Source: JAGVPT01 sp035500675
GTDB taxonomy: Bacteria; Bacteroidota; Ignavibacteria; UBA10030; UBA8401
Reading direction: 5' to 3'
Assembly (NCBI GenBank): GCA_035500675.1
Contig: DATJXA010000043.1
Coordinates: forward strand, 1-15,568
DNA: 15,568 nt
The translations under genes were made by a program, and so were the position numbers. A model generated the notes under the pieces. The model made no database searches. It saw only the letters and a list, made by a program, of their open reading frames with translations, and was not told the DNA's origin. Positions 6,418 to 15,540 of the stretch are shown here, one piece after another. Numbering within the stretch: the first letter of the stretch is position 1; every line of letters starts with the position of its first letter.

Positions 6418-7515
6418 TTACCGTTTTGATGCATCTTCTTCAGTCGGCGGAAATGCCAGGACGACCTCTAATCCATTGTGAGTTGCGAATTCTGTCCGAG
6501 AAGTTTTGAACGGGACAAAAAATTTTGCACCCTTTGTAATGGGAAGTTGTAAATCCCCCGCGGAGATCACCCCATCCCCCTTCGTCACAATTCCGACATA
6601 GAAGGAATTTGCTCTCTTAACGAATCGTGTTTTGATGTTCAATCGATAAAGCGAAAAACACGAGGTTTGTTGTTGATCTATTAACACATACTCTTCGACT
6701 CCGTCGCCGCTCGTCATCAATCTTGGTTGAACAAAATAATCCCGTCTGACGCTATTCGTCGAGTGCATCGAGAAATCGATCATGCTCATTGCGAAGTCTA
6801 TATCGCGCCCCATGAACCTTGCCTCTTCGGGCAAAACATATCCTCCTCTTTCGAACTCGAGTCTTACGACAAAATCGGTCGGCTCCATCATCTCAATCAT
6901 CAATACGCCCTCGCCTATTGCGTGAGGCAAGCCACCCGGGACATAAAATACGTCTCCTGGTTTAACGCGTATTTTTTCAAAACAAGACAACAGCTGATGA
7001 ATATCTTGTTTCACAATGATCTCTTTAAAAGCTTCGGCGGCAACGGGTCTTTGGAAGCCAAGGTAGATGTAGGGCGCTTCCACCCCAGTTCTTGTATCAA
7101 GGATAACATACGCTTCGGTTTTACCGGAATTGCTGTCGAGATATTGTTTTGCGAATTCAATCGTGGGATGTGCCTGAATGTGGAGCCGTACCGCCGAATC
7201 CAAAAATTTAAGAAGGAATTGTGTCTGTGGACCGTACGCGGTGTAATGTTTTATGCCCAAAAGTTCGGTTGGGTATTTTAGCATCAGAGATTTCAGCGTT
7301 TCGCGATCACCGTCGATGCCGATCGTGGATAGGCCCTCGTTAATATTTTGCTGCCGATCTGTATTGATTGCAGCGGTCGTCGAGGCGATCCAATCTTCAG
7401 GGAAGTGGCCATCCGAGGGATCCGATGAACCTTCCATCGTATCGAGAATTTTCCCGCCAATGTATGATCGCCAGACTCGGTTTGCGGGAAGCGGTATGAT
7501 TGGCGGAATGGACAT
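6418..7515 (-). CDS. manA: Mannose-6-phosphate isomerase, type I (cupin, zinc-dependent)
   Basis: Interconverts mannose-6-phosphate and fructose-6-phosphate in the cytoplasm, linking mannose to glycolysis. The 365-residue length fits the short Bacillus-type ManA/Pmi branch. The N-terminal NRVWRSYIGGK matches the family opening. The zinc ligands are visible as Q114 and H116 in LHIQAHP, E134 in GKTEAY and H198 in GGLPHAIG. Other family blocks are KPGDVFYVPGG (185-195) and EPTDFVVRLEFE (211-222). There is no signal peptide. The ATG at 7515 follows a 58-base gap after the GH92 stop, with only a weak purine-rich GAGAG upstream. The stop lies 18 bases before the GH92-GH79 start. Its place between secreted alpha-mannosidases suggests that mannose is the main product of the cluster. 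A kinase to make mannose-6-phosphate is not in the window. Confidence 0.93.
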   Translation of the reverse strand: MSIPPIIPLPANRVWRSYIGGKILDTMEGSSDPSDGHFPEDWIASTTAAINTDRQQNINEGLSTIGIDGDRETLKSLMLKYPTELLGIKHYTAYGPQTQFLLKFLDSAVRLHIQAHPTIEFAKQYLDSNSGKTEAYVILDTRTGVEAPYIYLGFQRPVAAEAFKEIIVKQDIHQLLSCFEKIRVKPGDVFYVPGGLPHAIGEGVLMIEMMEPTDFVVRLEFERGGYVLPEEARFMGRDIDFAMSMIDFSMHSTNSVRRDYFVQPRLMTSGDGVEEYVLIDQQQTSCFSLYRLNIKTRFVKRANSFYVGIVTKGDGVISAGDLQLPITKGAKFFVPFKTSRTEFATHNGLEVVLAFPPTEEDASKR

Positions 7516-7573
7516 GTGACTTAAGAATTTCTCTCAAGACAAAGAATGAAACTCTCGCTCTCGGCGAAGCATT

Positions 7574-9832
7574 TTACGGATAGGACGGGGGCACATCTTT
7601 CGGGCTACTTCCCCAAACGCTGTTCGGCGTAGAGCGTAATTCGTACATCATCTCACCACCTTTTGAAATGTCCCTGAAGCGTATCCACGGTTTTGCCCAC
7701 GAGCGCCCGTTGATCATCAGACTTTGGACATACGGAGAATTTGTCCCTGCGCTGTTTCCCGTGATTGTCACTGTCCCGTTTTTCAGATGGAGTGTCGCTT
7801 TCGGAAACAGCGGGCCGGCGAGAACCAAGACATCGCTGCCGGGCAATTCCGGATACATGCCCAACGCGCCAAATACATACCATGAGGACATGGTCCCCAG
7901 ATCATCGTTGCCCGGGAGGCCATCGGGCTCGGCTGAATATAATTCCGTCATGACCCGGCGGACAATGTTCTGCGTCCTGTAAGGTCTTCCGAAGAAGTTG
8001 TATATCCATGGTGCTTCAATAGAGACCTCATTGCCCATGTAGGCGTATTTGGAACTGAAGCCGGCGTTGAGCTCCGTGAAAAATGTGTCGAGCCGCTGGG
8101 CGGCAACATCCTCACCCCCCATCGCATCCGCAAGACCGGCAAGATCAAACGGCACCATCCAAACGTACTGGCCTGCCGTTCCCTCCGTATACGCTTTATG
8201 ATTATCGTAGGAGTCGACATCAACTTTGAAATCGGGCGCCCATGTCCCGTCGCTCCGGCGCATTTGAATATAGCCCGCCGACGGATTAAATAACTGACGC
8301 CAGTTTTCTGCGTGCTTGAGCAATAATGCGCCGTCCGACGAATCGCCGAGGGTCTTTGCAAATTGTGATAATGCAAAATCTGCCGAGGCGTACTCGAGCG
8401 TTGTCGAAACGCAACCTCTCTTCTCTCCCTCAGGAATGTATCCCAACTCCAAATAGTCGGAGAGATTATTGCGTTCGGCCATATTCGTTCGAACCGACTT
8501 TACCGTTGAATCTGTTGCCGCGCAAATCAATCCTTCAAGTGCGCTTTTCGCATCGAAGTTCGTGGCGCCGAATTCGAAGAAATCCGGAATAATCGCAGCG
8601 GAAGGGTCCCCCACCATGACCCCGCTATCTTCATTCGGAACTCCCCAGCGAGGAAAAGCTCCGCCCTGTTGATAGTCGACAAGCAGAGACTGAGCCATAT
8701 CGCTCGCTTCGTCGGGAGCGACCATCGCAAGAAATTGGGATTGACAACGATATGTATCCCAGCCAGAAAAATTTGCGTACTGCCGACGTCCGCTCGAGGT
8801 CGTATGAATATTTCCATCATACCCCATATACTGCCCGTTCACGTCCGAACATACAGTCGGCGCCAAAAGAGCATGGTACATCATCGAATAAAATGTCCGA
8901 AGGTCGCCTGTTGAACCGCCGCTGACTTCTATTTTCCCTAGCCATGAATTCCATGTTTGGCGATTTGCGACCACCGACTCGTCAAAACCGTTCGATGTAA
9001 ACGACGAGTCGGGGTTTTCCGATTCAAGATTTGCTTTGGCGTTAGAGATGCTCACATACGAGATCGCAACCTTAACAAGAATTGTTCTTTTTGGGAAAGT
9101 GTTAAACGTGACCCATGCTCCTGAGGTTGATCCGCTGCGTCGCGTATCCTGGTCCGAAAGTGTGCTATCGCTCCAGATTCCATGGGAAGCGAATTTCGTG
9201 TCGAATGTGGAATAAAAATAAACCGTTGTGACGTCACCATGATTACAGAAATGCCCTCCGGTAGCCGAACCGCTGATGCTGCGATTCGAGGTATCGATAG
9301 TGATCGATGAGTACGAGGTACCTCGAACGTTGCTTCCGGCGTTGACAACCATTGTCGCAGTTCGGCCTTGAGGATATGTAACACGCCCGAAGCCGGTCCT
9401 CGTCCTTGTCGTCAATTCCACTCTGATACTATCGTTAAGCGTCACGGCATAATAGCCCGGCCGAGCTGTTTCGCTGCTGTGTGAGAACGAGGAAGAAAAA
9501 TCCGTTCGCTGCACGGGCGGAACTATGCGCGGATCTCCTGCCATTGGAGTGAAGAGGAAATTCTCAGCGTACGTACAGCCGGCACCGCTTAAATGATCGA
9601 GACTGAAACCATAGACGATCGAGTCGTTATAGGAATATCCGCCCTTTCGGACTCCGGGACCAGTGTCCGGGCTCCATTGGATCATCCCAAAAGGAGCCGA
9701 TGCGCCAGGAAACGTGAACCCCTTTCCGCTCGTACCGCATGTCGTGACCGCATACTGCGCCGGATTTTGGCACATGACTAATCCAACAATCAAAAGCGTC
9801 ATTATCATTATTTGATATGTCCGATTCCTCAT
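7574..9832 (-). CDS. GH92 alpha-mannosidase, close paralogue without sorting domain
   Basis: GH92 exo-alpha-mannosidase, about 752 residues from the chosen start. Over its whole catalytic length it matches the upstream neighbour in long near-identical runs (for example FPGASAPFGMIQWSPDTGPG), so the two are tandem duplicates. Numbered from the longest frame (GTG at 9934), the family motifs are TEGTAGQY (E584, probable general acid), GNEVS (E636, with Val where the neighbours have Pro) and PGNDDLGTMSSWY (674-686). The protein ends at PPSYP, the point where the paralogue continues into FnIII and T9SS modules, so it probably stays periplasmic or uses another route. The frame is open from 9934, where GTG overlaps the preceding stop as GTGA, but that adds about 34 non-signal residues. 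ATG at 9832 starts a normal signal peptide (MRNRTYQIMIMTLLIVGLVMCQ) with GAGGG 9 bases before it, so I prefer it. ATG at 9877 is a second alternative. Confidence 0.9.
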   Translation of the reverse strand: MRNRTYQIMIMTLLIVGLVMCQNPAQYAVTTCGTSGKGFTFPGASAPFGMIQWSPDTGPGVRKGGYSYNDSIVYGFSLDHLSGAGCTYAENFLFTPMAGDPRIVPPVQRTDFSSSFSHSSETARPGYYAVTLNDSIRVELTTRTRTGFGRVTYPQGRTATMVVNAGSNVRGTSYSSITIDTSNRSISGSATGGHFCNHGDVTTVYFYSTFDTKFASHGIWSDSTLSDQDTRRSGSTSGAWVTFNTFPKRTILVKVAISYVSISNAKANLESENPDSSFTSNGFDESVVANRQTWNSWLGKIEVSGGSTGDLRTFYSMMYHALLAPTVCSDVNGQYMGYDGNIHTTSSGRRQYANFSGWDTYRCQSQFLAMVAPDEASDMAQSLLVDYQQGGAFPRWGVPNEDSGVMVGDPSAAIIPDFFEFGATNFDAKSALEGLICAATDSTVKSVRTNMAERNNLSDYLELGYIPEGEKRGCVSTTLEYASADFALSQFAKTLGDSSDGALLLKHAENWRQLFNPSAGYIQMRRSDGTWAPDFKVDVDSYDNHKAYTEGTAGQYVWMVPFDLAGLADAMGGEDVAAQRLDTFFTELNAGFSSKYAYMGNEVSIEAPWIYNFFGRPYRTQNIVRRVMTELYSAEPDGLPGNDDLGTMSSWYVFGALGMYPELPGSDVLVLAGPLFPKATLHLKNGTVTITGNSAGTNSPYVQSLMINGRSWAKPWIRFRDISKGGEMMYELRSTPNSVWGSSPKDVPPSYP

Positions 9833-9930
9833 GACCTTTAACCCTCTCTGCCTGCCGTTGATTTCTCTTGTTTTCATCATTGATTTCTTGACCTGAGAAT
9901 CCCCGCCATGCGCGACAGTGGAATTCATTA

Positions 9931-12870
9931 TCACTTAAGCAAAATGATCTTTTTCGTCCGGGTATAAGGCCCGGCCTCGAGTCGATAAAAATATATTCCG
10001 CTCGACAAATTGCTTGCATCAAAAACCGTCGAATATTTTCCGGGATCCTGATATTCGCTGACTAACGTGGCTATTTCCCTCCCAAGCATATCAAACACTT
10101 TCAACATTACAAAACTTCTTTTGGGCAATTGATACTCGATGTTGGTAGAAGGATTAAATGGATTCGGATAATTCTGTTCGAGACCATAGTCGGCCGGAAA
10201 TTCTTCTGTTGCCGGATGTATTCCCGTTGTCTGTTGCGGAGTTGTAAAGACCCATGGTTGTGAATACGGGCCGACCTCTGTACTGTTCTCTCCGGCTGCA
10301 CGCCAATAATATTTTGTATTGGCATTTAGATACGAATTGGGAGGCGGCGGAAACCTCAAGAGCGGTTTCAGAAAATCAACTAACGATAGCACCGTATCGA
10401 CAATCCCTGCTGAGTCTATTTCGTTGGAAGAGAATGTACTGACCGACGATATTTGTATCCTGTATGAGTTTGCCCCCTCGATCCTATGCCATGCAACGGC
10501 TGCGTTTTGTATTTCCAGAGTGTCCCCGAAGTCAGGATAATAAAGTTGAGGCGTCATCAAAGTGTTTAAGGGATACGATGGGGGCGCATCGTCCGGATCG
10601 CTTCCCCACGTCGTGTCCGGCGTCGAACTTACCATGTAAGTCATTTCACCTCCGTTGGCAATATCGCTGAAGTGAATCCACGGCTTGGTCCAGGCCTGTC
10701 CGTTCACCATCAGACTCTGCACGTACGGCGAGCTGGCCTCCGCTCCATTTCCAGTGATCGTCACGGTCCCTTTTGGGAGATGGAGAATGGCTTTCGAAAA
10801 AAGCGGGCTGCCGAGAACTAAGACATCGGCACCGGGAAGTTCAGGATACATGCCCAACGCGCCGAATATATACCACGAAGCCATCGTTCCTAGATCATCG
10901 TTGCCGGGGCAACCCCCCGGTGTATACGAAAATAATTCAGTCATGACATTTCGTACAATTTCTTGTGTTCTGTACGGTTTCCCCAAAAAATTGTATATCC
11001 ATGGCGTTTCGAGTGAAGGCTCGTTCCCCATGTACGCGTATTGAGAGCTGAACCCTCCATTTAATTGAGTGAAGAAAGCATCCAACCGCCGGGCGGCAAC
11101 ATCCCGGCCTCCCATTGCATCCGCAAGGCCGGCTAAATTGAACGGAACCATCCAAGTGTATTGACCAGCCGTCCCTTCAACGTATGCCTGATAATTATCG
11201 TAAGTGTCCGACGTCATGACGAGCCCGGGAGCCCATGAGCCGTCGCGCCTGCGCATTTGAATGTATCCTGACGAAGCATTGAACAAGTCGCGCCAGTTTC
11301 CGGCATGCTTGAGCATCAGAGCACTGTTCGTAGAATCGCCTAGCGCCTGCGCAAATTCGGACAACGCAAAATCTGCCGACGCATATTCCAAGGTTATCGA
11401 AACGCATCCCGGCTTACCGCCTTCGGGGATATACCCGAGGTTCAAATAATCTGAAAGGTCGTCTCGCTCATTAATATTCGTACGCGGCGATCTCACTGTG
11501 GGATCCTTTGCGGCTCGGAGCAGGCCAATCAAAGCGTCACTTGCATCAAAATTAGTAGCGCCAAAGGCATAGAAGTTTGAAACGATCGGCGCGGCCGGAT
11601 CGCCCACCATAATGCCGCTATCCTCATTCGGAACTCCCCACCTCGGAAAAGCGCCCCCTTGTTGGTAATCTATGAGCAGCGACTGGGCCATATCGCTTGC
11701 CTCTTCCGGTGCAAGCATTGCGAGAAATTGGGATTCGCACCGATAGATATCCCATCCGGAATAATTTGCATAGTGTGTTCGCCCGTCCGTCGTCGTGTGA
11801 ACATTTCCGTCGTACCCTATATACTGCCCGTTCACATCCGAGCATACTGTCGGCGCCAGAAGCGCGTGATACATCATAGAGTAAAATGTTTCAAGATCGT
11901 ATGTCGTCCCGCCGCTCACTTCTATTTTGTTGAGCCATGAATTCCAGACGTTCATGTTCGAATCCACTGCTTCGTCGAACCCCTCCGGCGTAAAAGAGGA
12001 GTCGGCGTTTTCTGTTTCAAGGTTTGCCTTGGCATTGTTAACGCTTACGTAAGAAATCCCAACTTTCACCAGAACGGTTCTGCTGTTCGAGGTATCGAAA
12101 GTGACAAACGCTCCTGATGCTGTTCCGCTTGCTCCAATGTGACCTTTTAGAAGCGAAGCGTCATTCCATGTGCCGTAGGAAGAAAACGTGTGGTCGAAGA
12201 CGGCGTAAAAATAGATTGTGGTCACGTCCGGGCCGCCGCAAAAGTGCCCTGCATCAGCCGAACCGCTGATACTGAGGTCAACGGTATCAACGGTCACGGA
12301 CGAGTATGTTGTTCCACGGACATTGCTCCCGGCATTGATCACCATTGTCGGGATTCCGCTTGAGGGATAGGTAAACCGGCCGAAACCGCTTCGTGTTTTT
12401 GCCGTCAATTCTGCTTTAATGCCATTATTGAGCGTTACCCCATAGTCGCCCGGTTTCGTTACTTCATCGACATGCGTAAAAGCCAGCTGAAAATTCGTTC
12501 GATCTACCGGAGGAACTATTCCCGAAGTGCCGAGCAGCGGGGTGAAAAGAAAATCCTCGGCGTACGTACACCCTGCTCCGCTTAAATGATCGACGCTGAA
12601 GCCATAGAGTATTGCGTCGTCATATGAATAGCCTCCCTTCCGAACGCCGGGTCCGGTATCCGGACTCCATTGGATCATCCCGAACGGAGCCGATGCACCG
12701 GGAAACGTAAATCCTTTTCCGCTTGTGCCGCAGGTTGTGACGACATACTGCACGGGGTTCTGGCTCTTTAGGATACCTGCCATAAACAGGGGAAGCACTA
12801 TCATTCGCGAAATTCGATTCAAAGTCAACACCGATTTCCTAAACCTCCGAGATACATTGTACGGCAACAT
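9931..12870 (-). CDS. GH92 alpha-mannosidase with FnIII-like module and T9SS type-A sorting domain
   Basis: Calcium-dependent exo-acting alpha-mannosidase of family GH92 (979 residues), secreted and probably cell-surface attached. A basic N-terminus and a hydrophobic stretch (MIVLPLFMAGIL, 23-34) form the signal peptide. The GH92 fold covers about 38-765: PGASAPFGMIQWSPDT near the N-terminus, VEGTAGQY with E565 (by my alignment the family's general-acid Glu), GNEPS at 616-620 and PGNDDLGTMASWY at 655-667, the catalytic-base region. Residues 770-878 resemble a FnIII/Ig-like linker (YYWRAAGENS). Residues 894-979 are a canonical T9SS sorting domain with LEQNYPNPFNPSTN, VFDMLGREIATL, LSSGIYFYRLE and a final KKIILLK. 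The start is ATG at 12870, 9 bases after the GH3 stop, with a weak AAAGA. A GTG at 12831 preceded by GGAGG (12 bases away) is an alternative. It is the only enzyme here with an intact sorting domain. Linkage specificity cannot be read from the sequence. Confidence 0.93.
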   Translation of the reverse strand: MLPYNVSRRFRKSVLTLNRISRMIVLPLFMAGILKSQNPVQYVVTTCGTSGKGFTFPGASAPFGMIQWSPDTGPGVRKGGYSYDDAILYGFSVDHLSGAGCTYAEDFLFTPLLGTSGIVPPVDRTNFQLAFTHVDEVTKPGDYGVTLNNGIKAELTAKTRSGFGRFTYPSSGIPTMVINAGSNVRGTTYSSVTVDTVDLSISGSADAGHFCGGPDVTTIYFYAVFDHTFSSYGTWNDASLLKGHIGASGTASGAFVTFDTSNSRTVLVKVGISYVSVNNAKANLETENADSSFTPEGFDEAVDSNMNVWNSWLNKIEVSGGTTYDLETFYSMMYHALLAPTVCSDVNGQYIGYDGNVHTTTDGRTHYANYSGWDIYRCESQFLAMLAPEEASDMAQSLLIDYQQGGAFPRWGVPNEDSGIMVGDPAAPIVSNFYAFGATNFDASDALIGLLRAAKDPTVRSPRTNINERDDLSDYLNLGYIPEGGKPGCVSITLEYASADFALSEFAQALGDSTNSALMLKHAGNWRDLFNASSGYIQMRRRDGSWAPGLVMTSDTYDNYQAYVEGTAGQYTWMVPFNLAGLADAMGGRDVAARRLDAFFTQLNGGFSSQYAYMGNEPSLETPWIYNFLGKPYRTQEIVRNVMTELFSYTPGGCPGNDDLGTMASWYIFGALGMYPELPGADVLVLGSPLFSKAILHLPKGTVTITGNGAEASSPYVQSLMVNGQAWTKPWIHFSDIANGGEMTYMVSSTPDTTWGSDPDDAPPSYPLNTLMTPQLYYPDFGDTLEIQNAAVAWHRIEGANSYRIQISSVSTFSSNEIDSAGIVDTVLSLVDFLKPLLRFPPPPNSYLNANTKYYWRAAGENSTEVGPYSQPWVFTTPQQTTGIHPATEEFPADYGLEQNYPNPFNPSTNIEYQLPKRSFVMLKVFDMLGREIATLVSEYQDPGKYSTVFDASNLSSGIYFYRLEAGPYTRTKKIILLK

Positions 12871-12879
12871 TCTTTGTGG

Positions 12880-15540
12880 CTACTTCACCGCAATAGAACA
12901 TCGTAATCTAATATCCTTCGAAGAAGAGCCTATCTCCATTTCATAATCGCCCGGTTCAACAACTGACGCGCCTTTTTTTTCACTGTATTGTTTTAAAGAT
13001 TGAACCGGTACCGAGAACTTCACCACTATAGAGACGCCGACATCGATGGACACACGCCTGAAATCTTTCAGCGATTTTATTGGCTCCGACTGAGAGGATG
13101 CGGGCCCCTTCACATAGAGCTGAACGACTTCGTCTCCTCTCTGTTTTCCTGCATTCTGTACTTTGAAGGATAACTTGATCGTATCTTCAGAATTCACAGT
13201 TCCCTTGGTCATGCTTATATCGGTATATCTGAATGAAGTGTAGCTCAGGCCGTAACCGAAAGGATAGAGCGGCTTCCCCTCAAAGAAACGATAGGTTCGC
13301 CCCTTCATACTATACTCTGTAAAAAGGGGAAGATCTTTTATGCTTCTATAAAAAGTTATGGGGAGTCTGCCAGCAGGGTTGTATTCTCCAAACAGCACGC
13401 CTGCAACGGCGTCTCCTCCTTCTTCGCCTGGATACCAAGCGTCCATGATGGCAGGTAAATGTTCTTCTTCCCAGTTGACTGCGAGAGCGCTTCCTCCAAC
13501 GAGCACCAACACAATCGGTTTGTGGGTTTTATAGAGGGCATTCAACATCTCCTCTTGCTCGGCGGGGAGGACAAGATCCGTCCGATCCCCTCCTTTGAAC
13601 CCGGGCAGGTCAATTCGGTTGTTTTCCTCACTTTCCAAGAGCGCTGATATACCGGCAACCGCAATCACAACATCCGATTTTTTAGCCGCGGCAATTGCTT
13701 CTTGTAATAGTGATCTCTCCGGACGCACCTCTTCAAACTTTTGCCACCAAAATCTGATCCGTGCGGTAGTGCTGTCGCTTGCGTAGTCGATCTCAATCTT
13801 GTAGATCTTCCCTTTCTCCATTTTTACTACCCTCGACGTCGCAATGTTTTTCCCGGATTCTCTCCAATTGTCCAAAAGGAGTTTGCCATTAAAATAGAGC
13901 CTATCCTTTTGATCGGTGAAGACCCCGAGATTGTAACTGCCGGTTGCGGCAGGCGTGATCGCGCCCGTCCACCGCACTGAGAAATCGTGGAGAGGAATGT
14001 CCTTCCCGGGAGATTCTGTATCCCATCGTTGATCGATGAGCGTGTCGGTCCTTACAAGAGGCGGTTTGCCTTTTAATTGTGGGTTACTAAAATATTCCGC
14101 GTGGAGTCCACGTATTTCTGATTGTGCTGAAATTCGCGTGAACGCACTTCGGATTATTTCCGGCGTAACGATCCTCTCTTCAAGTAAATTGTACCCCGGT
14201 GCAAAGTATATTTTCGTCGTGCGCTGCACTTTATTTTTTATCCCTTGCAGAAGAGTGACTGGGTTTGAAGGCGTGCCGTGATAATTCCCGAGAAGAACGT
14301 TAACATTATCCGCATATGCGCCGATGACAGCGATCGATCTTAACCCCTTTTTGAGCGGCAGCATGTGTCCCGCATTTTTTAGCAAAACGATGCTTTCATC
14401 CGCCACTTTTTTTGCGACGCTCCTTTGCTCGGGCGTATCGTTATCGGAGATCGTCAACTTTGAGAACGGTACTTCGCTTGCCGGATCGAACATCCCGAGT
14501 TTGAACCGAGCGAGCATAAGGCGAGTAACCGCAGTGTCGATTTCCGCTTCAGTGATCAGGCCGCGCTGCACTGCTTCGTTCAGCGATGCATACCCTTCCC
14601 TGCCGCAGCTCAAGTCGCACCCCGCTTTCACTGCCAACGCTGAGGCAGCAGCCAAATCGGGTGCAAAGCGGTGTCCTCTATAAATATCTCCTATTGCGCC
14701 GCAATCCGATACGACGTACCCTTCAAACCCCCAAGCGGTCCTGAGCACGTCCGTCAAAAGAAATTTATTCGCACAATCGGGAATGCCGTCGAGAGCGCTG
14801 TACGCACCCATCACGGAAAACGCCTTGCCGTCTTTCACACATGCTTCGAATGCAGGGAAATAGGTATCATACAAATCCGTTTTGCTAACTCGGGCGTCGA
14901 AGGAGTGCCTCCCCGATTCCGGTCCGCTGTGTACGGCAAAATGCTTTGGGGTCGAAGTGACTTTAAAATATTTCTGATCGTTCCCTTGTAAACCGGTTAC
15001 GAATGCGACTCCCATCCGAGAAGTCAGGTAGGGGTCTTCTCCGTATGTTTCTTGTCCTCTTCCCCACCGCGGATCGCGAAAGATGTTGATATTGGGGGAA
15101 AAAAACGTTATTCCCTGATGCCTTCCATTTTCCCCTTTGCTGACCGCATCGTTATATTTTGCCCGCGCCTCCGTGGAAATGATATCAGCTTCGGTGTGGA
15201 TAAGCTGCGGATCCCACGTCGCCGCCATCCCGATCGCCTGTGGGAAGACCGTCGCAATCCCATTGTCGGCAACCCCATGAAGACATTCGTTCCACCATTT
15301 GTATACCGGGATACCGAGATGAGGAATCGCGGCGGAGTTGGTCTGCATCTGAGATATCTTTTCTTCGAGAGTCATTCTGGAAACGAGGTCGGCGGCCCGT
15401 TCCCGAAAGGTGAAACTTGTGTCGAGATAGGCGGGCAGTTGACCCGGCAAAGAGGCGGGCGCAACTTGGGCCGGCGAAGTCGAGACGAACATTCCGGCAA
15501 TAATGAGCGTAACAAGAAACGAGTTCAAACTAGTTTTCAA
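12880..15540 (-). CDS. Secreted GH3 beta-glycosidase (beta-xylosidase/beta-glucosidase type) with inserted PA14 domain
   Basis: Glycoside hydrolase family 3 exo-enzyme of 886 residues, expected to release beta-linked glucose or xylose from glycan ends outside the cytoplasm. Residues 1-25 form a Sec signal peptide (hydrophobic LVTLIIAGMFVS, cleavage near SPAQ). The TIM-barrel domain covers about 40-350, with the GH3 KH motif at K199-H200 and the nucleophile Asp in VVSDCGAI (D279). The alpha/beta sandwich domain covers about 375-730 and is interrupted by a PA14-like module at about 475-602 (HAEYFSN, GVFTDQKDRLYFNG). The probable acid/base Glu lies in LLESEENNRIDLPG (E636-E638). A FnIII-like C-terminal domain (GDEVVQLYV) ends the protein. 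There is no T9SS sorting domain. SDCGAI and the ESEENNR segment resemble bacterial beta-xylosidase/alpha-arabinofuranosidase-type members, but beta-glucosidase activity is equally possible. It is the first gene of the cluster inside the window, and its stop is 9 bases before the next start. Family is certain; substrate is not. Confidence 0.93.
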   Translation of the reverse strand: MKTSLNSFLVTLIIAGMFVSTSPAQVAPASLPGQLPAYLDTSFTFRERAADLVSRMTLEEKISQMQTNSAAIPHLGIPVYKWWNECLHGVADNGIATVFPQAIGMAATWDPQLIHTEADIISTEARAKYNDAVSKGENGRHQGITFFSPNINIFRDPRWGRGQETYGEDPYLTSRMGVAFVTGLQGNDQKYFKVTSTPKHFAVHSGPESGRHSFDARVSKTDLYDTYFPAFEACVKDGKAFSVMGAYSALDGIPDCANKFLLTDVLRTAWGFEGYVVSDCGAIGDIYRGHRFAPDLAAASALAVKAGCDLSCGREGYASLNEAVQRGLITEAEIDTAVTRLMLARFKLGMFDPASEVPFSKLTISDNDTPEQRSVAKKVADESIVLLKNAGHMLPLKKGLRSIAVIGAYADNVNVLLGNYHGTPSNPVTLLQGIKNKVQRTTKIYFAPGYNLLEERIVTPEIIRSAFTRISAQSEIRGLHAEYFSNPQLKGKPPLVRTDTLIDQRWDTESPGKDIPLHDFSVRWTGAITPAATGSYNLGVFTDQKDRLYFNGKLLLDNWRESGKNIATSRVVKMEKGKIYKIEIDYASDSTTARIRFWWQKFEEVRPERSLLQEAIAAAKKSDVVIAVAGISALLESEENNRIDLPGFKGGDRTDLVLPAEQEEMLNALYKTHKPIVLVLVGGSALAVNWEEEHLPAIMDAWYPGEEGGDAVAGVLFGEYNPAGRLPITFYRSIKDLPLFTEYSMKGRTYRFFEGKPLYPFGYGLSYTSFRYTDISMTKGTVNSEDTIKLSFKVQNAGKQRGDEVVQLYVKGPASSQSEPIKSLKDFRRVSIDVGVSIVVKFSVPVQSLKQYSEKKGASVVEPGDYEMEIGSSSKDIRLRCSIAVK

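Noticed and set aside
6727..7281. Plus-strand open frame of 184 codons
   Set aside because: It lies wholly antisense to manA, whose zinc ligands and family blocks are clear; the frame shows no domain, signal or plausible ribosome binding site.
9665..9680. Possible lipobox (LVMC) in the second GH92 signal peptide
   Set aside because: Met directly before Cys does not fit the [LVI][ASTVI][GAS]C pattern, and the paralogue has no Cys there, so ordinary signal peptidase I cleavage is more likely.
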